This document shows, piece by piece, positions 43,483 to 53,405 of a stretch of DNA of 64,000 nt. The notes beneath the pieces are model-generated. The model was not told the DNA's origin. It searched no databases and saw nothing but the letters and a program-made list of their open reading frames with translations. Positions within the stretch are counted from its first letter, which is position 1. Each line of letters opens with the position of its first letter. Where the stretch lies: contig OZ250179.1 in assembly GCA_965238125.1 (NCBI GenBank), positions 5,642,001 to 5,706,000 of the forward strand. The letters run 5' to 3'. The translations under genes were made by a program, and so were the position numbers. Origin of the DNA: UBA6623 sp965238125. GTDB taxonomy: Bacteria; Acidobacteriota; Terriglobia; Bryobacterales; UBA6623.

Positions 43483-45520
43483 CTCATGCGGCGGGCCTAT
43501 TTCGACTTGATCGGGTTGCCGCCGAGCCCCGAGGAGATCGAAACGTTTGTTTTCGACCGCGAGCCCTGCGCCTACGAGCGCCTGATCGACCGGCTGCTCG
43601 CGTCGCCCGAATACGGCGAGCGATGGGGGCGTCATTGGTTGGACGCGGCCGGGTACATCGATACCGCAGGTTCGGACAACGACCTTCCCATTATTAACGT
43701 TCTAGAGGGAATGTGGCGTTACCGCGACTATGTCGTGAAGTCGTTCAACGACGACAAGCCGTGGGACCGCTTTGTCACCGAGCAACTCGCCGGCGACGAG
43801 CTGGTCGACTGGCGCAACGCCGAGAAATACACTCCCGAGATTCTGGAATCGCTCATCGCCACCGGCTACCTGCGGACCGCGTTCGATCGCACCGGCGCCG
43901 ATATCACGAACCTTTTCAAGGAACGTCATGACGTGGTGTTCGGTTTGATCGAGAAGGTTTCGACGAGCCTGATGGGCTTGACGGTCGGCTGCGCTCGATG
44001 CCACAGCCACCGATTCGACCCGATCCCGCAACGCGACTACTATCGTTTCCTGGCGCTGTTCACGCCCGCCTACAACCCGATGAGTTGGAAGCAGCCGCAG
44101 GATCGCTTCTTGCCGGATGTCGCGAAACCCGAGCAAGAGGAAATCGACCGCCACAACGAGGAGATCGACAAGCCGCTCGAGGAACTCGGAGAAGAACGAA
44201 CGCGACTGCGGCAACCTTGCGAAGACGCGCTGCTCGACAAGAAGCTCGAAGCCTTGCCCGAGGAAATTCGCGCCGATACCAAGACGGCTGTGCGAACCGA
44301 CGAGGAAGAGCGAACCCAGATTCAAAAGTATCTCTTCAAGAAGTTCGGCGAGAAACTCGCCGTCAAGCCGGAGGAAGTCGACGAAGCCCTCGCCCGCAAC
44401 TCACAACAAAGCGACGAGCAAGAGAAACTCGATCAGCAAATCGCCACCCTGGAAGGCTACAAGCGAAGCTACGGGAAGATCCAAGTACTGTGGGACGTGG
44501 GGGCTCCTCCGACCACGCGGCTGTTGCAGCGGGGCGCGGTGGAATCGCCGGGTCCGCCCGTGAAACCGGGCTTTCTGGAAGTGCTTTCCGCGCCCGGCGG
44601 CACGGACTCCATGCGCCCGGCCGGCGCGCAAGGCGAAACCAGCGGGCACCGGCTCGCGCTCGCGCGGTGGCTGACAAGCTCCGACAACCCTCTCACGGCG
44701 CGCGTTGCCGTCAACCGCGTCTGGCAGCATCATTTCGGTGTGGGGATTGTGGCGACGCCGGAGAACTTCGGGGAGTTGGGGGCGCGGCCGACTCATCCGG
44801 AGCACGAACAACGGCTGGAGGATGAAACGGCTGCACAGGATGATCATGACCTCGAGCGTGTACCGCCAGTCGTCGCGGCAGACGGACTCGAGAGAGCACG
44901 CCGCGGCGAAAAAGGCCGACCCGTTCAATAAGCTGCTTTGGCGGATGAACCTGCGGCGTCTCGAGGCCGAGGCCGTGCGGGACGCCATCCTCGCGGCAAG
45001 CGGAAAATTGGACCGCACGCTTGGCGGGGCGGCGATCATGGTCGAGCACGACGCGAGCGGTTTGCAGTCGATTGATCGCGAGGACCCGACCCCGAATGCC
45101 GCCGGCCGACGCAGCTTGTACGTGCTGGCGCGGCGCAGTTACCCGCTGAATTTCTTGGAAGTGTTCGACTATCCGCTGATCCAGACCGGCTGCAACCGGC
45201 GCATCAACTCGGCGACGCCTTTGCAGTCGCTGACTCTGATGAACGATGGCTTTGTGATCGGGCAGGCCGAGCAGTTGGGCGAGCGGGTGGAGCGAATGGC
45301 GAATGGGGCGTCCGTCGAGGAAAAGATCGGAGCGGCCTATTTGCTCGCACTATCGAGGCGACCGACGCCGAAAGAGACGATGCTTTCGCTGGGGCATTTG
45401 GGCAAGCAGGAAGAGCTGTATCGCAAAGCGAACATCGCGCCTGGGGAAGCGGCCTCAAAAGCGCTGGCAAGTCTGGTGCAGATGCTGCTGGCGAGCAACG
45501 AGTTTTTGTACGTGGAATAA
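43483..45520 (+). pseudogene. N-terminally truncated DUF1549-DUF1553 gene with internal deletion
   Basis: The similarity to the paralogues begins abruptly at 'LMRRAYFDLIGLPPSPEEIE' (43483), inside DUF1549. Signal peptide, cytochrome domains and the DUF1549 start are missing. The rest carries CARCHSHRFDPIPQRDYYRF, a coiled-coil insert and the DUF1553 start. Near 44806 about 32 bases are gone: ARPTHPE should continue LLDWLA... but jumps to TNNGWRMKRLHRMIMTSSVY in another frame, which then runs to stop 45520 (ASNEFLYVE). Two independent lesions make this a pseudogene. The 190 bp before it (43292-43482) hold nothing recognisable. Confidence 0.85.
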
Positions 45521-45623
45521 GCGGCTAGGGGGCCGCGCCCGCCCACATAGGCGTCACGGCGCCAATGCCGGCCGGCTGCCGCATGCCTGCGCCGATAAGG
45601 TATAGTAGGGGCCAGGGGGGTCC

Positions 45624-46175
45624 ATGGTCCGCGCGCAAACGGTCGCCAACCAAATTGTCGAGTCGTTTCGCGCGAAGGGCGGCATCTCCAACCTGAAGCT
45701 TCAAAAGCTTCTCTACTATGCGCAGGCGTGGAACCTGGCGCTTTACGACAAGCCTCTTTTCCGAGACCGCATTGAAGCTTGGGTTCATGGCCCCGTCGTG
45801 CCTCCAGTGTTCGGAGCATTTAAGCACTTTAAGTGGCTGCCGATTGGCTCCCCGGTAGGCTCGGCGAAATTGCCGGAACAATATAAGCCTCATTTAGCCG
45901 AAGTAATCCGTGTCTACGGCGGGTTCTCGCCGACGGAACTCGAGCGGCTCACCCACAAGGAAGCGCCGTGGAAAGAAGCGCGCGGTGGAATCCCAAACCA
46001 CCAGCCGTCGGGCGCGATCATCACTCAAGATGCGATGAAGCGCTTCTATGGGGCGCGTCTCAGGGATGCCGACGGCCGAAAGCGAAAGGTAAGCGAAACC
46101 GTCCCAGCGGCGGGCCACTGCGCCGCCACAACGGAAGATCCCGGACGACACTGCAAGCCTGCGCTTTTCTTTTGA
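45624..46175 (+). CDS. Panacea-domain (DUF4065, SocA-like) antitoxin
   Basis: 183 residues: MVRAQTVANQIVESFRAKGG, SNLKLQKLLYYAQAWNLALY, RIEAWVHGPVVPPVFGAFKH, LERLTHKEAPWKEARGG. This is the Panacea (DUF4065) pattern, found in SocA and in antitoxins that neutralise diverse toxins. A TATAGT at 45601 and GGGGGG before the ATG may serve expression. The family signal ends near residue 145 (SGAIITQDAMKRFYGARL); the last 35 residues look unlike the family and overlap the next frame, so the natural stop may have been lost. The next gene is the expected toxin partner. Confidence 0.8.
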   Translation: MVRAQTVANQIVESFRAKGGISNLKLQKLLYYAQAWNLALYDKPLFRDRIEAWVHGPVVPPVFGAFKHFKWLPIGSPVGSAKLPEQYKPHLAEVIRVYGGFSPTELERLTHKEAPWKEARGGIPNHQPSGAIITQDAMKRFYGARLRDADGRKRKVSETVPAAGHCAATTEDPGRHCKPALFF

Positions 46176-46515
46176 ATTCCTGGAGGTAGACAGCAATCAC
46201 AAGTTCCGTTTGGATGCCTGTTCCAAGGAATTTCTGCGTTGTCTACTCACGGCCCTTCGCGAGCTGAGCAAACTAACGACCGGCGATCTCGCTGACTGGA
46301 CGGATTCATACCGTGCGCATCGAATTGACTTTGATGAAACTACCGAGCCGAACGGTTTCTCTCAGCTTGGTGAGCAGCTGGCCACCGACGAGGCGTGGCA
46401 GTTCAGGCCGCACCCCCATAAAGAATGGCGCGCGCACGGGTTTCTGACCGATGACGTATTCTTCGTCGTCTGGCTTGATCCGTCCCACAAGCTGTACGGC
46501 AGGTCCGAGAACTAG
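46093..46515 (+). CDS. Putative partner (toxin candidate) of the Panacea antitoxin; no normal start codon
   Basis: The frame is open from 46093 to TAG 46515: AKPSQRRATAPPQRKIPDDT, then LRFSFEFLEVDSNHKFRLDA, FDETTEPNGFSQLGEQ, AWQFRPHPHKEWRAHGFLTD and DVFFVVWLDPSHKLYGRSEN. From memory, proteins ending 'hGf..d..fyvvW.DP.H.LY' occur next to Panacea genes. No ATG or GTG lies in frame before the conserved part. Possible starts are CTG 46159 and TTG 46210, and a TAA at 46090 directly precedes AKPS, as if an ATG there had been lost. It overlaps the antitoxin frame by about 80 bases. Toxin role is inferred from position only. Confidence 0.55.
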   Translation, partial: AKPSQRRATAPPQRKIPDDTASLRFSFEFLEVDSNHKFRLDACSKEFLRCLLTALRELSKLTTGDLADWTDSYRAHRIDFDETTEPNGFSQLGEQLATDEAWQFRPHPHKEWRAHGFLTDDVFFVVWLDPSHKLYGRSEN

Positions 46516-46583
46516 GCTGGGGCCGGGGCGACCCGTCTCGGGGTGCGGTAAGGCAGGAGCCTCACGCCACTTCGTAGACGAAT

Positions 46584-48035
46584 CTAGACAAGGATTCGAT
46601 GAACCACTTCGCCGTGCACATCGGTTAGACGGAATTCGCGGCCGGCGTGGCGGTAGGTGAGTTTTTTGTGGTCGAGGCCCATTAGATGTAGGATCGTCGC
46701 GTGCAGGTCGTGGAAGTGGACCTTGTTCTCGATGCCGTAGTAGCCGTACTCGTCGGTGCGGCCGTAGGTTAGGCCAGGTTTGATTCCGCCGCCGGCGAGC
46801 CACATGGTGAAGCCGTGCGGGTTGTGGTCGCGGCCGTCGGCGTTTTCGGCGGTGGGCGTGCGGCCGAATTCGCCTCCCCAAATCACGAGAGTCTCATCGA
46901 GCAGGCCGCGGCTCTTCAAATCGGTCAGCAAGCCCGCAATGGGTTTGTCGACTTCGCCGGACTTTTTGGTTATGTTGTCTTTGAGCTTCTGGTGATGGTC
47001 CCATCCGTTGCTGTTGCATTGGACGAAACGCACGCCGCGCTCGCAGAACCGGCGCGCCAAAAGGCATTGCCTGCCGAAGTCTTCGGTGGCCTCGTCGTCC
47101 AAGCCGTAAAGGCGGCGGGTGGCGGCGGTTTCACCGCTGATATCCATCACCCGCGGAGCTTCTGCTTGCATACGGAAGGCGAGTTCGAAGGTAGCGATGC
47201 GGCTTTCCAGTTCGCTTTCGTAACCCACGCGCTCGGTGTGGTGCTGCGAGAGGTCGCTGAGCATGTCCAACTCGAGGCGCTGGAGATCGACGCGATTCTT
47301 GTCGTTACCCTGTCCGTCGCCCTTTCCGGCACCAATGAAGGGGAACCTGGCGTCCTTCGATTTCGTGTTTCCGTAGCCGAGCGGTGTTCCCTGGTGGGCG
47401 GCCGGCAAGAACGCGGAGCTGAAGTTATTCGCACCGCCTTCGGCCAAGGCTTGGCCCATGGTGATGTAGCCGGGGAGATCTTGGTTTTCCGACCCGAGCC
47501 CGTAGGTGAGCCAGGAACCCATCGCCGGCCGAATGAACGTGTCGCTGCCGGTGTGCCACTCAAGGACGGCGCCGCCGTGCCGCGGATTCGAGCAATGCAT
47601 CGACCGGATGATGCACAGTTCGTCGACCTTCCCGGCCAGGTTGGGGAACACCTCGCTGACCCAGGCACCGCTCTCGCCGTGCTGTTTGAACTCGAACGGC
47701 GAACCGATCAGATTGCCGCCGCGCCGGGGGAATGAAACCACGCGGGGTTGGTCAAAGGGCAAGGGCTTGCCGCTATCTCGTTTCAGTTGCGGCTTGGGGT
47801 CGAAGGTGTCGAGGTGCGACGGCCCGCCGAACATAAAGAGCATAATGACCCGCTTGGCGCGCGGGGCGAAATGCGACGAGCGAGCGGCAAGCGGGTCTTT
47901 CAAGGAGGCCAAGGCTCTCTCGGCGGCCAGGGCTTCCTCGGCCAACAGGGCGGAAAGCGCCAGAGCGCCGAAGCCCGCGCCCATTTGATTTAGGAATTCT
48001 CTGCGTGAACGGCGCGCCATCGGATTCCGCTTCAT
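46584..48035 (-). CDS. DUF1501 protein, Tat-exported
   Basis: 483 residues, with a twin-arginine signal ARRSRREFLNQMGAGFGALA. Family motifs: IMLFMFGGPSHLDTFDPKPQ near 65, CSNPRHGGAVLEWHTGSD near 150, QCNSNGWDHHQKL near 340, IWGGEFGRTPTAENADGRDH near 395, and HFHDLHATILHLMGLDH near 445. ATG 48035 gives a short extra tail; ATG 48020 is equally possible. It follows the DUF1553 gene by 26 bases, so the operon order is the same as in the other two pairs. Confidence 0.87.
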   Translation of the reverse strand: MKRNPMARRSRREFLNQMGAGFGALALSALLAEEALAAERALASLKDPLAARSSHFAPRAKRVIMLFMFGGPSHLDTFDPKPQLKRDSGKPLPFDQPRVVSFPRRGGNLIGSPFEFKQHGESGAWVSEVFPNLAGKVDELCIIRSMHCSNPRHGGAVLEWHTGSDTFIRPAMGSWLTYGLGSENQDLPGYITMGQALAEGGANNFSSAFLPAAHQGTPLGYGNTKSKDARFPFIGAGKGDGQGNDKNRVDLQRLELDMLSDLSQHHTERVGYESELESRIATFELAFRMQAEAPRVMDISGETAATRRLYGLDDEATEDFGRQCLLARRFCERGVRFVQCNSNGWDHHQKLKDNITKKSGEVDKPIAGLLTDLKSRGLLDETLVIWGGEFGRTPTAENADGRDHNPHGFTMWLAGGGIKPGLTYGRTDEYGYYGIENKVHFHDLHATILHLMGLDHKKLTYRHAGREFRLTDVHGEVVHRILV

Positions 48036-48061
48036 TCTATCCCAACGGCTACCTCACCGAC

Positions 48062-50476
48062 TCACATCACATAGACAAACTCGTTCGACGACAGCAACAC
48101 GCGGCAGAGCGCCTGCCAGGGTGACGGCCGCTTTTTCTCGGGTTCACCCTCGGCCGCCCTAACCGCCTGCTCGTAGCGTTTTAGGAAATCCATGGCGCGC
48201 TTTGATTCATCGCGGTCGGGCGGCCGCAGATGGACTAACCGATAGGCCGCTCGGAGGCGATCGACATCGCGCTCGTTTTCGCGGACGATCCGTTCGGCCA
48301 GTGACCGCGACGCCTGCTCCATCAACTCGCTGTTCATCATGAACAGTGCTTGCGGGGCGACCGTCGTGGTTTGCCGTCTGCCCTGAATCGTGGACGGGTT
48401 CGCGAAATCGAATGTCTCGAAAACTTCGTACAGCGCGCTACGGAGCACGGGAAGATAGACGGCGCGGCGGTTCGAGGCGTAGAGCGCCGGATCGCGCGAC
48501 TTGCCGTCGCCGTTGAGGTTGACGAAGTTGTCGTAGGGAAGGGCCCTGCCGCCCGGTCGATCGTCCAAGTTCCCCGCCACGGCCAGCAAGGAGTCGCGGA
48601 CCACTTCGGCTTCCATGCGGCGGCGGTGCATTCTCCACAGCAGCCGGTTTTCCGGGTCGATCGCGGCGTGGGCGGCGTTCGGTTGGCTGCTCATCCGATA
48701 GGCTTCCGAAAGCATAATCAACCGGTGCATCGCTTTGATCGACCAACCGCTTTCGACGAATCGCGCCGCCAACCAGTCGAGCAGCGCCGGGTTGTCGGGG
48801 CGGTCTCCCAAGAGGCCGAAATTGTCGGTCGTGCGCACGATGCCTTCGCCGAAGTGTCCCTTCCAGATACGGTTGACCATGACGCGGGCGGTGAGCGGGT
48901 GGTCGGGGCGAGAGAGCCACCGGGCGAGTTCGAGGCGGCCGCTGCGGTCCGGGCCGATCGAGCTTTGCTCGCGGTCGCGGCCTCCGAGAATGGCGGGGAA
49001 ACCGCGGGGCGCGGGGGCGCCTGGCGTCAGGTGGCTTCCGCGAATCATCACCGGCAGGTCGCCGATTTCGCCTTCCCCAACGGCCATGGCCTTGGGAATA
49101 CATTCGTATTCCTGCTTGGCGACTCGGATGGCTTCCTTGTGTTCGTCGAAGACTTCCTCGGGCGTTGTCGCCAGGTTCGAGTTCGTCACGAAATCGTCGT
49201 GAAAGTCGAACTCGTCCTCGATCTCGCTGAGACACCGTTCCTCGCTTTCGCTGTAGAGCGCGGTGGCATTGAGCTTGGAAGTCACACGGTAAGTCAGCAC
49301 GGTTTTCGTGCTCGTGAAAATGCCCAGCAGCGAGTAGTAGTCTTCGGTCGGGATGGGATCGAACTTGTGGTCGTGGCAGCGGGCGCAGTCGATGGTCAAT
49401 CCCATGAAGGCGCGAGCGGTGGTCGCCAACTGCTCGTCGGCGAAGTCGAGCCTTTGCTTTACGGCGTCGTCCTCGCCGACCATCTTCGGGCCGAGCATCA
49501 GAAAGCCGGTCGCGATCAGCGACTCGGCGCGGTTAGCGTCGTTCCAGTCGGTCATCAGGTCGCCGGCAAGTTGCTCGCGCACGAACTGATCGTAAGGCTT
49601 GTCGTCATTGAAGGCTTGAATGACATAGTCACGGTAGCGCCAAGCGTCGCCGTGGACGATATTGTCATCCATGCCGTTGCTGTCGGCGTAGCGGGCGACA
49701 TCGAGCCAGTGGCGTCCCCAGCGTTCGCCGTAACGGGGCGAGGCGATCAGGCGGTCGACGACCTTCGCGAATGCGTCGGGGGCTTCGTCGGCTAGGAAAG
49801 CATCGACTTCGGCCGGGGTGGGCGGAAGGCCGTGCAGATCGATTGTGGCGCGTCGGATCAGCGTACGCTTGTCGGCCGGTTGGGCGGGCGTTAGGCCCTT
49901 GGCTTCGAGGGCGGCGCGCAAGAAGCGGTCGATCGGGGAGCGCGGTTGCCGCGAGTCGGGCGCTTTCGGAAGCGGAGGCTCACGGACGGGCTGAAAGGCC
50001 CAGTGGTCGATTTGGGCTTGGCTGTAGCGGGGTTGTTCGCGAGCGGGCGCGGGCTCGGGTTCCGGTTGCGGCGGAAGCGATGAGTTCGGCCACTTCGCAC
50101 CCGCTTCCACCCAACGAGTCAATGCCGCGATCTCCGTTCTAGGGAGCTTTTTCTTCGGCGGCATCTGCACGAAGGTGTCGTGGTTGACCGCGTGGATGAA
50201 AAGGCTGCGATCGGGCTCGCCCGGCACGACCGCGGGGCCGGAACGGCCGCCGCGCAGCATTCCTTCGAGCGAGTCAAGCCGCAGGCCGGCCTGCCCCTCG
50301 CCGGCGGCGGGACCATGGCAGGCGTAGCAGTTGTTCACCAGGATCGGCCGGACTCTTTTTTCGAACAAGTCGTCGGCTTGTCCGTAAGAGAGCGACGGGA
50401 TTGCGACGATTGCCCAAGCGAAAAAGAACGCTCTGAAGCCGGGGTTTCCGCGAAATCTACTGACCGGATTTATCAC
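48062..50476 (-). CDS. Secreted PSCyt1-DUF1549-DUF1553 protein
   Basis: 804 residues from GTG 50476, with a signal peptide (FRAFFFAWAIVAIPSLSYGQ). One PSCyt1 domain (NNCYACHGPAAGEGQAGLRL, near 50) is followed by DUF1549 at about 185-400 (IRRATIDLHGLPPTPAEVDA, WGRHWLDVARYADSNGMDDN, IDCARCHDHKFDPIPTEDYY) and DUF1553 from about 530 (RVMVNRIWKGHFGEGIVRT, NPALLDWLAARFVESGWSIK, ALFMMNSELMEQ, ending VLLSSNEFVYVM). Unlike the paralogues at 28150 and 31224 it has one cytochrome domain and no long coiled-coil. It is the first gene of a pair with the DUF1501 gene at 46584. Confidence 0.88.
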   Translation of the reverse strand: MINPVSRFRGNPGFRAFFFAWAIVAIPSLSYGQADDLFEKRVRPILVNNCYACHGPAAGEGQAGLRLDSLEGMLRGGRSGPAVVPGEPDRSLFIHAVNHDTFVQMPPKKKLPRTEIAALTRWVEAGAKWPNSSLPPQPEPEPAPAREQPRYSQAQIDHWAFQPVREPPLPKAPDSRQPRSPIDRFLRAALEAKGLTPAQPADKRTLIRRATIDLHGLPPTPAEVDAFLADEAPDAFAKVVDRLIASPRYGERWGRHWLDVARYADSNGMDDNIVHGDAWRYRDYVIQAFNDDKPYDQFVREQLAGDLMTDWNDANRAESLIATGFLMLGPKMVGEDDAVKQRLDFADEQLATTARAFMGLTIDCARCHDHKFDPIPTEDYYSLLGIFTSTKTVLTYRVTSKLNATALYSESEERCLSEIEDEFDFHDDFVTNSNLATTPEEVFDEHKEAIRVAKQEYECIPKAMAVGEGEIGDLPVMIRGSHLTPGAPAPRGFPAILGGRDREQSSIGPDRSGRLELARWLSRPDHPLTARVMVNRIWKGHFGEGIVRTTDNFGLLGDRPDNPALLDWLAARFVESGWSIKAMHRLIMLSEAYRMSSQPNAAHAAIDPENRLLWRMHRRRMEAEVVRDSLLAVAGNLDDRPGGRALPYDNFVNLNGDGKSRDPALYASNRRAVYLPVLRSALYEVFETFDFANPSTIQGRRQTTTVAPQALFMMNSELMEQASRSLAERIVRENERDVDRLRAAYRLVHLRPPDRDESKRAMDFLKRYEQAVRAAEGEPEKKRPSPWQALCRVLLSSNEFVYVM

Positions 50477-50544
50477 AGCAAATCAGACGTCAAGCCGAGC
50501 GTAACACAGTTGATGCCGCTGTTCGCCAAGAGGTCCGTTTGCGA

Positions 50545-52397
50545 CTACTTGGTGCCGGCCCGCTCGATTACGCCCACCTTAATTCGCCCGGTTGCGGCGT
50601 CTTCGGATTGAGGGAGTAAGTACGGGCTCGACCGGGCCGCATCGGCGGGCAGAACGGAAATCAACTCGGCATACGGGATGCCGGTTCGCGTGCGAAATTG
50701 AGCTCTTTGGAAGGAAAATCCCGACTCGGCCAGCGCGCGCTCAAAACCCAAGGTCGCTTTGGGGAAGTGCCGTTTCCCTTCCGCATTCGTCAAATACAGA
50801 TCCCCGACGCGGATCTGCTCAGCCCAAGGTTTCCCGGCCCCGGCGTTTTCAGCATCGGCCGCCCAGAACAACTCCTCCGCCTTGATTTCCCCATTCGAAA
50901 GAACGAACAGGTTGTTGTGCAAGCCCCAATCGAGGATTTTCACCTGGTCGCCGCGCTTATGGGTTTCGAGGTAATCGTTCACGAAATAGATCGCGTCGGA
51001 CCAGGAGGCCGTTCCGCCGGTCCGTTCGAGTCCGCGAATCAGCGCGATGCTCCAAAACATCGCCGCGCAAAAGTAGACGAGAGCGAAGGCGCCGGCGACG
51101 ATCTTGCCCACCCGATAGCGAGTCGCCAACCAGCCCAACGCCAAGACGACAATTACCGCCGCCGCCGGCACTAGTGCGATCAGGTGATGGTGTCCGACAG
51201 GCAGTCCCGAGAACACTATGATGGCCCCGAAAGTCAGGCAAAACAGTGCCGCCAGACGGTGCCACTGCGCCGCCGGCGTCTGGTCCTTTCTAAGCAGCGC
51301 CGAGACAAGCCCAAACAGCACGCCCGCGCCGAGCACGGCCGACAGCCAAAGCGACGGCGAAGTCGGCCCGTCCCAGGCGGCGCGGCACTCCCGGTCGCAC
51401 AACAGAGTATCCATCAGCATCGGTACACGTGCCTGAAACAAACTCAACAGATCCAAGTCGAGTCGCGAGTTTTCCATAAAGGCCAGGGTTCCTCCACGAG
51501 AAAGCAACTCATACACCACCACTACACCACCACGGGGAAGCAGCCGATCAGCCCCCCGGCCGCCAATGCGCCGAGCTGCCGACGGGGAATCCGAACGGAA
51601 CGGCGAAGCACCAGCACGGCGGCAATCCCCGCCGACAAGAGCAGCCAAGCGAAATTCAGCCGGTTCCACACCGCTATCCCCGCCCCCAGCCCGACCAAGC
51701 AGGAACGGCCTGTTCCGGGGGACTTCAAATAGGCATTAATCGCAAGCGCTAGCGCGCCGAGCGATGCTGTCCAAACCGCGACATTACCTTTGTCCAGAAC
51801 CGTATGAAACAGGAAAGAGGGATGAACAGCGAGGGCAAGCGCCGTGAATGCCCCCACCACGGAGTGGACTTGCTCTCGCAGCAGTCGCGCAAGAGCCCAA
51901 ATTCCGAAAGCGCTCAACAGCACCGCGACAACTCTTGAGACGAAAGGATCGGTCCCCCACAGGGCAAAGACGGGCAGCAGCAAATAATAGCGGCTGGCCC
52001 CGACGTAGGGCATGATCATCATGGGCCACCAGCGCCCCGCCACTTCGACCCACCCGCCGGGATCGTAATGGGCAAACCTCGGCTTTCCCTCCAAGTGCAG
52101 CATGTGGACGGCGCCGTGCTGAAGAATCGCTTCGTCGTAGTGGAGGCCGACGTCTTGCCATGCCAGGCCCACCGCGAGCAGCAAGTGGAGCAAAATGGCG
52201 GCCGCGGTGACGAGCGACCACAGTTTGTTGTTGGGGTGATGGACGAAGCGCACGAGGTCAGGCTGCGAGCTTTTGTTCGCTGGAACGGCGGTACCTGGCG
52301 AGAGCAGTGGTTTACCGGCTCTTGGCAGCTTGCCGGGCGGCTTTCTCTTCGGCGCGAGCTCCGCCAAGAACGAGTTCGACCGCCGTGTTGCCCTCAT
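50545..52397 (-). pseudogene. GT-C-type membrane glycosyltransferase broken by an 11-bp tandem duplication
   Basis: The first frame (from 52397, or GTG 52253) has a helix (WSLVTAAAILLHLLLAVGLA), a luminal acidic motif GLHYDEAILQHGAV of the GT-C/PMT type and several more helices. It ends at TAG in ...GGLIGCFPVVV. The second frame continues YELLSRGGTLAFMENSRLDL with further helices and a soluble C-terminus to stop 50545. The junction is a perfect 11-bp direct duplication (tacaccaccac at 51512-51522 and 51523-51533). Removing one unit gives CFPVVVYELLSR in one frame. The intact protein, about 565-615 residues, would use a lipid-linked sugar. The start is unsure because it overlaps the neighbouring gene's 3' end. 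Confidence 0.85.
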
Positions 52398-53331
52398 GGC
52401 AGGCGTACTCGTACATCCGATAGCCCGGGTTCCGCGTCAGCGGCATTGCGATTTTCCAAGGGCTCGTATAGATCTCGGGATCCTCGATCGTGACCTCGTA
52501 GTTAATCGTATCGGCGTGGACGCGGCTGAAGCGTTCGACCACATGCAAGGCCTCGGTCTGGGGGACGCCCTTGATGCGGCGGGAGGCGGAATTGGATGCG
52601 ATCCAGCCCTTGTTCGTGAAATTCGTCGTTTCGATGACCAACGTATCGCCTTCCCAGCGGCCCCGCGAATCGCCCATCCAGAGGCGAATTTTCGGGCTGA
52701 CATGCGGACGCCCGTCGAGCGGGATGACGCGCGTGTCGTGGATCATTTCGTAAAGAATCACGACGTATCCGGGGATCTGCAAAATGTGATAGGCGTTGTT
52801 GTACCCGGCGGGGAAGATCGACCCCGGCACGCCGCGAGTGATGCAGCGATCCCACACGCTCATGTATTTGTAGGAATCTTTGGCATGGGCCTTGTTGTAA
52901 TCCCGTTTCGTTTCTGCGGACGGTCTTGTCGGGACGCGGCCGTCGGGCGGATCAACGACCAGCGAGCTCTGGCGGGTGGAGAGGAACCGCGTGCCCGCGT
53001 CGAGCCAGATTTGGTTGTACGCGCCAACGCTGCCCGGAGCGGACTTGCCGTCCCCGGCGGCGCGCCGTTGAGCGATCCGCCCCTCGATTTCGGCTGCTTC
53101 CTCTTTGCTCAGAAACGGTTTCCCCTGGTTTTCAACCGGCCGTTCAAAAGGCGTGATGGTTTCGTTCGTCCATATGGCTTGCAGGTCGGGATCACCCCAG
53201 GCAGTGCGCGGGTGAGTCCACGCCTCGTCCGCGGCCGGCGCGGTTTGAGCGGGGGCGGGAGCCGGCGCCGCGGCCCCGAAGGCGATCATGGCGAGCACAA
53301 GCCCGATGGAAACGAGAAACCGATGGTTCAT
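52312..53331 (-). CDS. Secreted protein of unknown function
   Basis: 339 residues from ATG 53331, with AAGGAG eight bases upstream. A signal peptide (RFLVSIGLVLAMIAFGAAAP) is followed by WGDPDLQAIWTNETITPFER, QIPGYVVILYEMIHDTRVIP, IRLWMGDSRGRWEGDTLVIE, TNFTNKGW and HVVERFSRVHADTINYEVTI. This set is familiar from large families of secreted hypothetical proteins in Acidobacteriota; no activity is known. The C-terminal Lys/Ala-rich tail overlaps the start of the broken glycosyltransferase frame. Confidence 0.8.
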   Translation of the reverse strand: MNHRFLVSIGLVLAMIAFGAAAPAPAPAQTAPAADEAWTHPRTAWGDPDLQAIWTNETITPFERPVENQGKPFLSKEEAAEIEGRIAQRRAAGDGKSAPGSVGAYNQIWLDAGTRFLSTRQSSLVVDPPDGRVPTRPSAETKRDYNKAHAKDSYKYMSVWDRCITRGVPGSIFPAGYNNAYHILQIPGYVVILYEMIHDTRVIPLDGRPHVSPKIRLWMGDSRGRWEGDTLVIETTNFTNKGWIASNSASRRIKGVPQTEALHVVERFSRVHADTINYEVTIEDPEIYTSPWKIAMPLTRNPGYRMYEYACHEGNTAVELVLGGARAEEKAARQAAKSR

Positions 53332-53405
53332 CCCGTAGCTCCTTGTTCGTTGGCCGCGTCGGACTGCCGGACCGCCGGTCCGGGAATCGTTTCGGCAACC
53401 CAACT

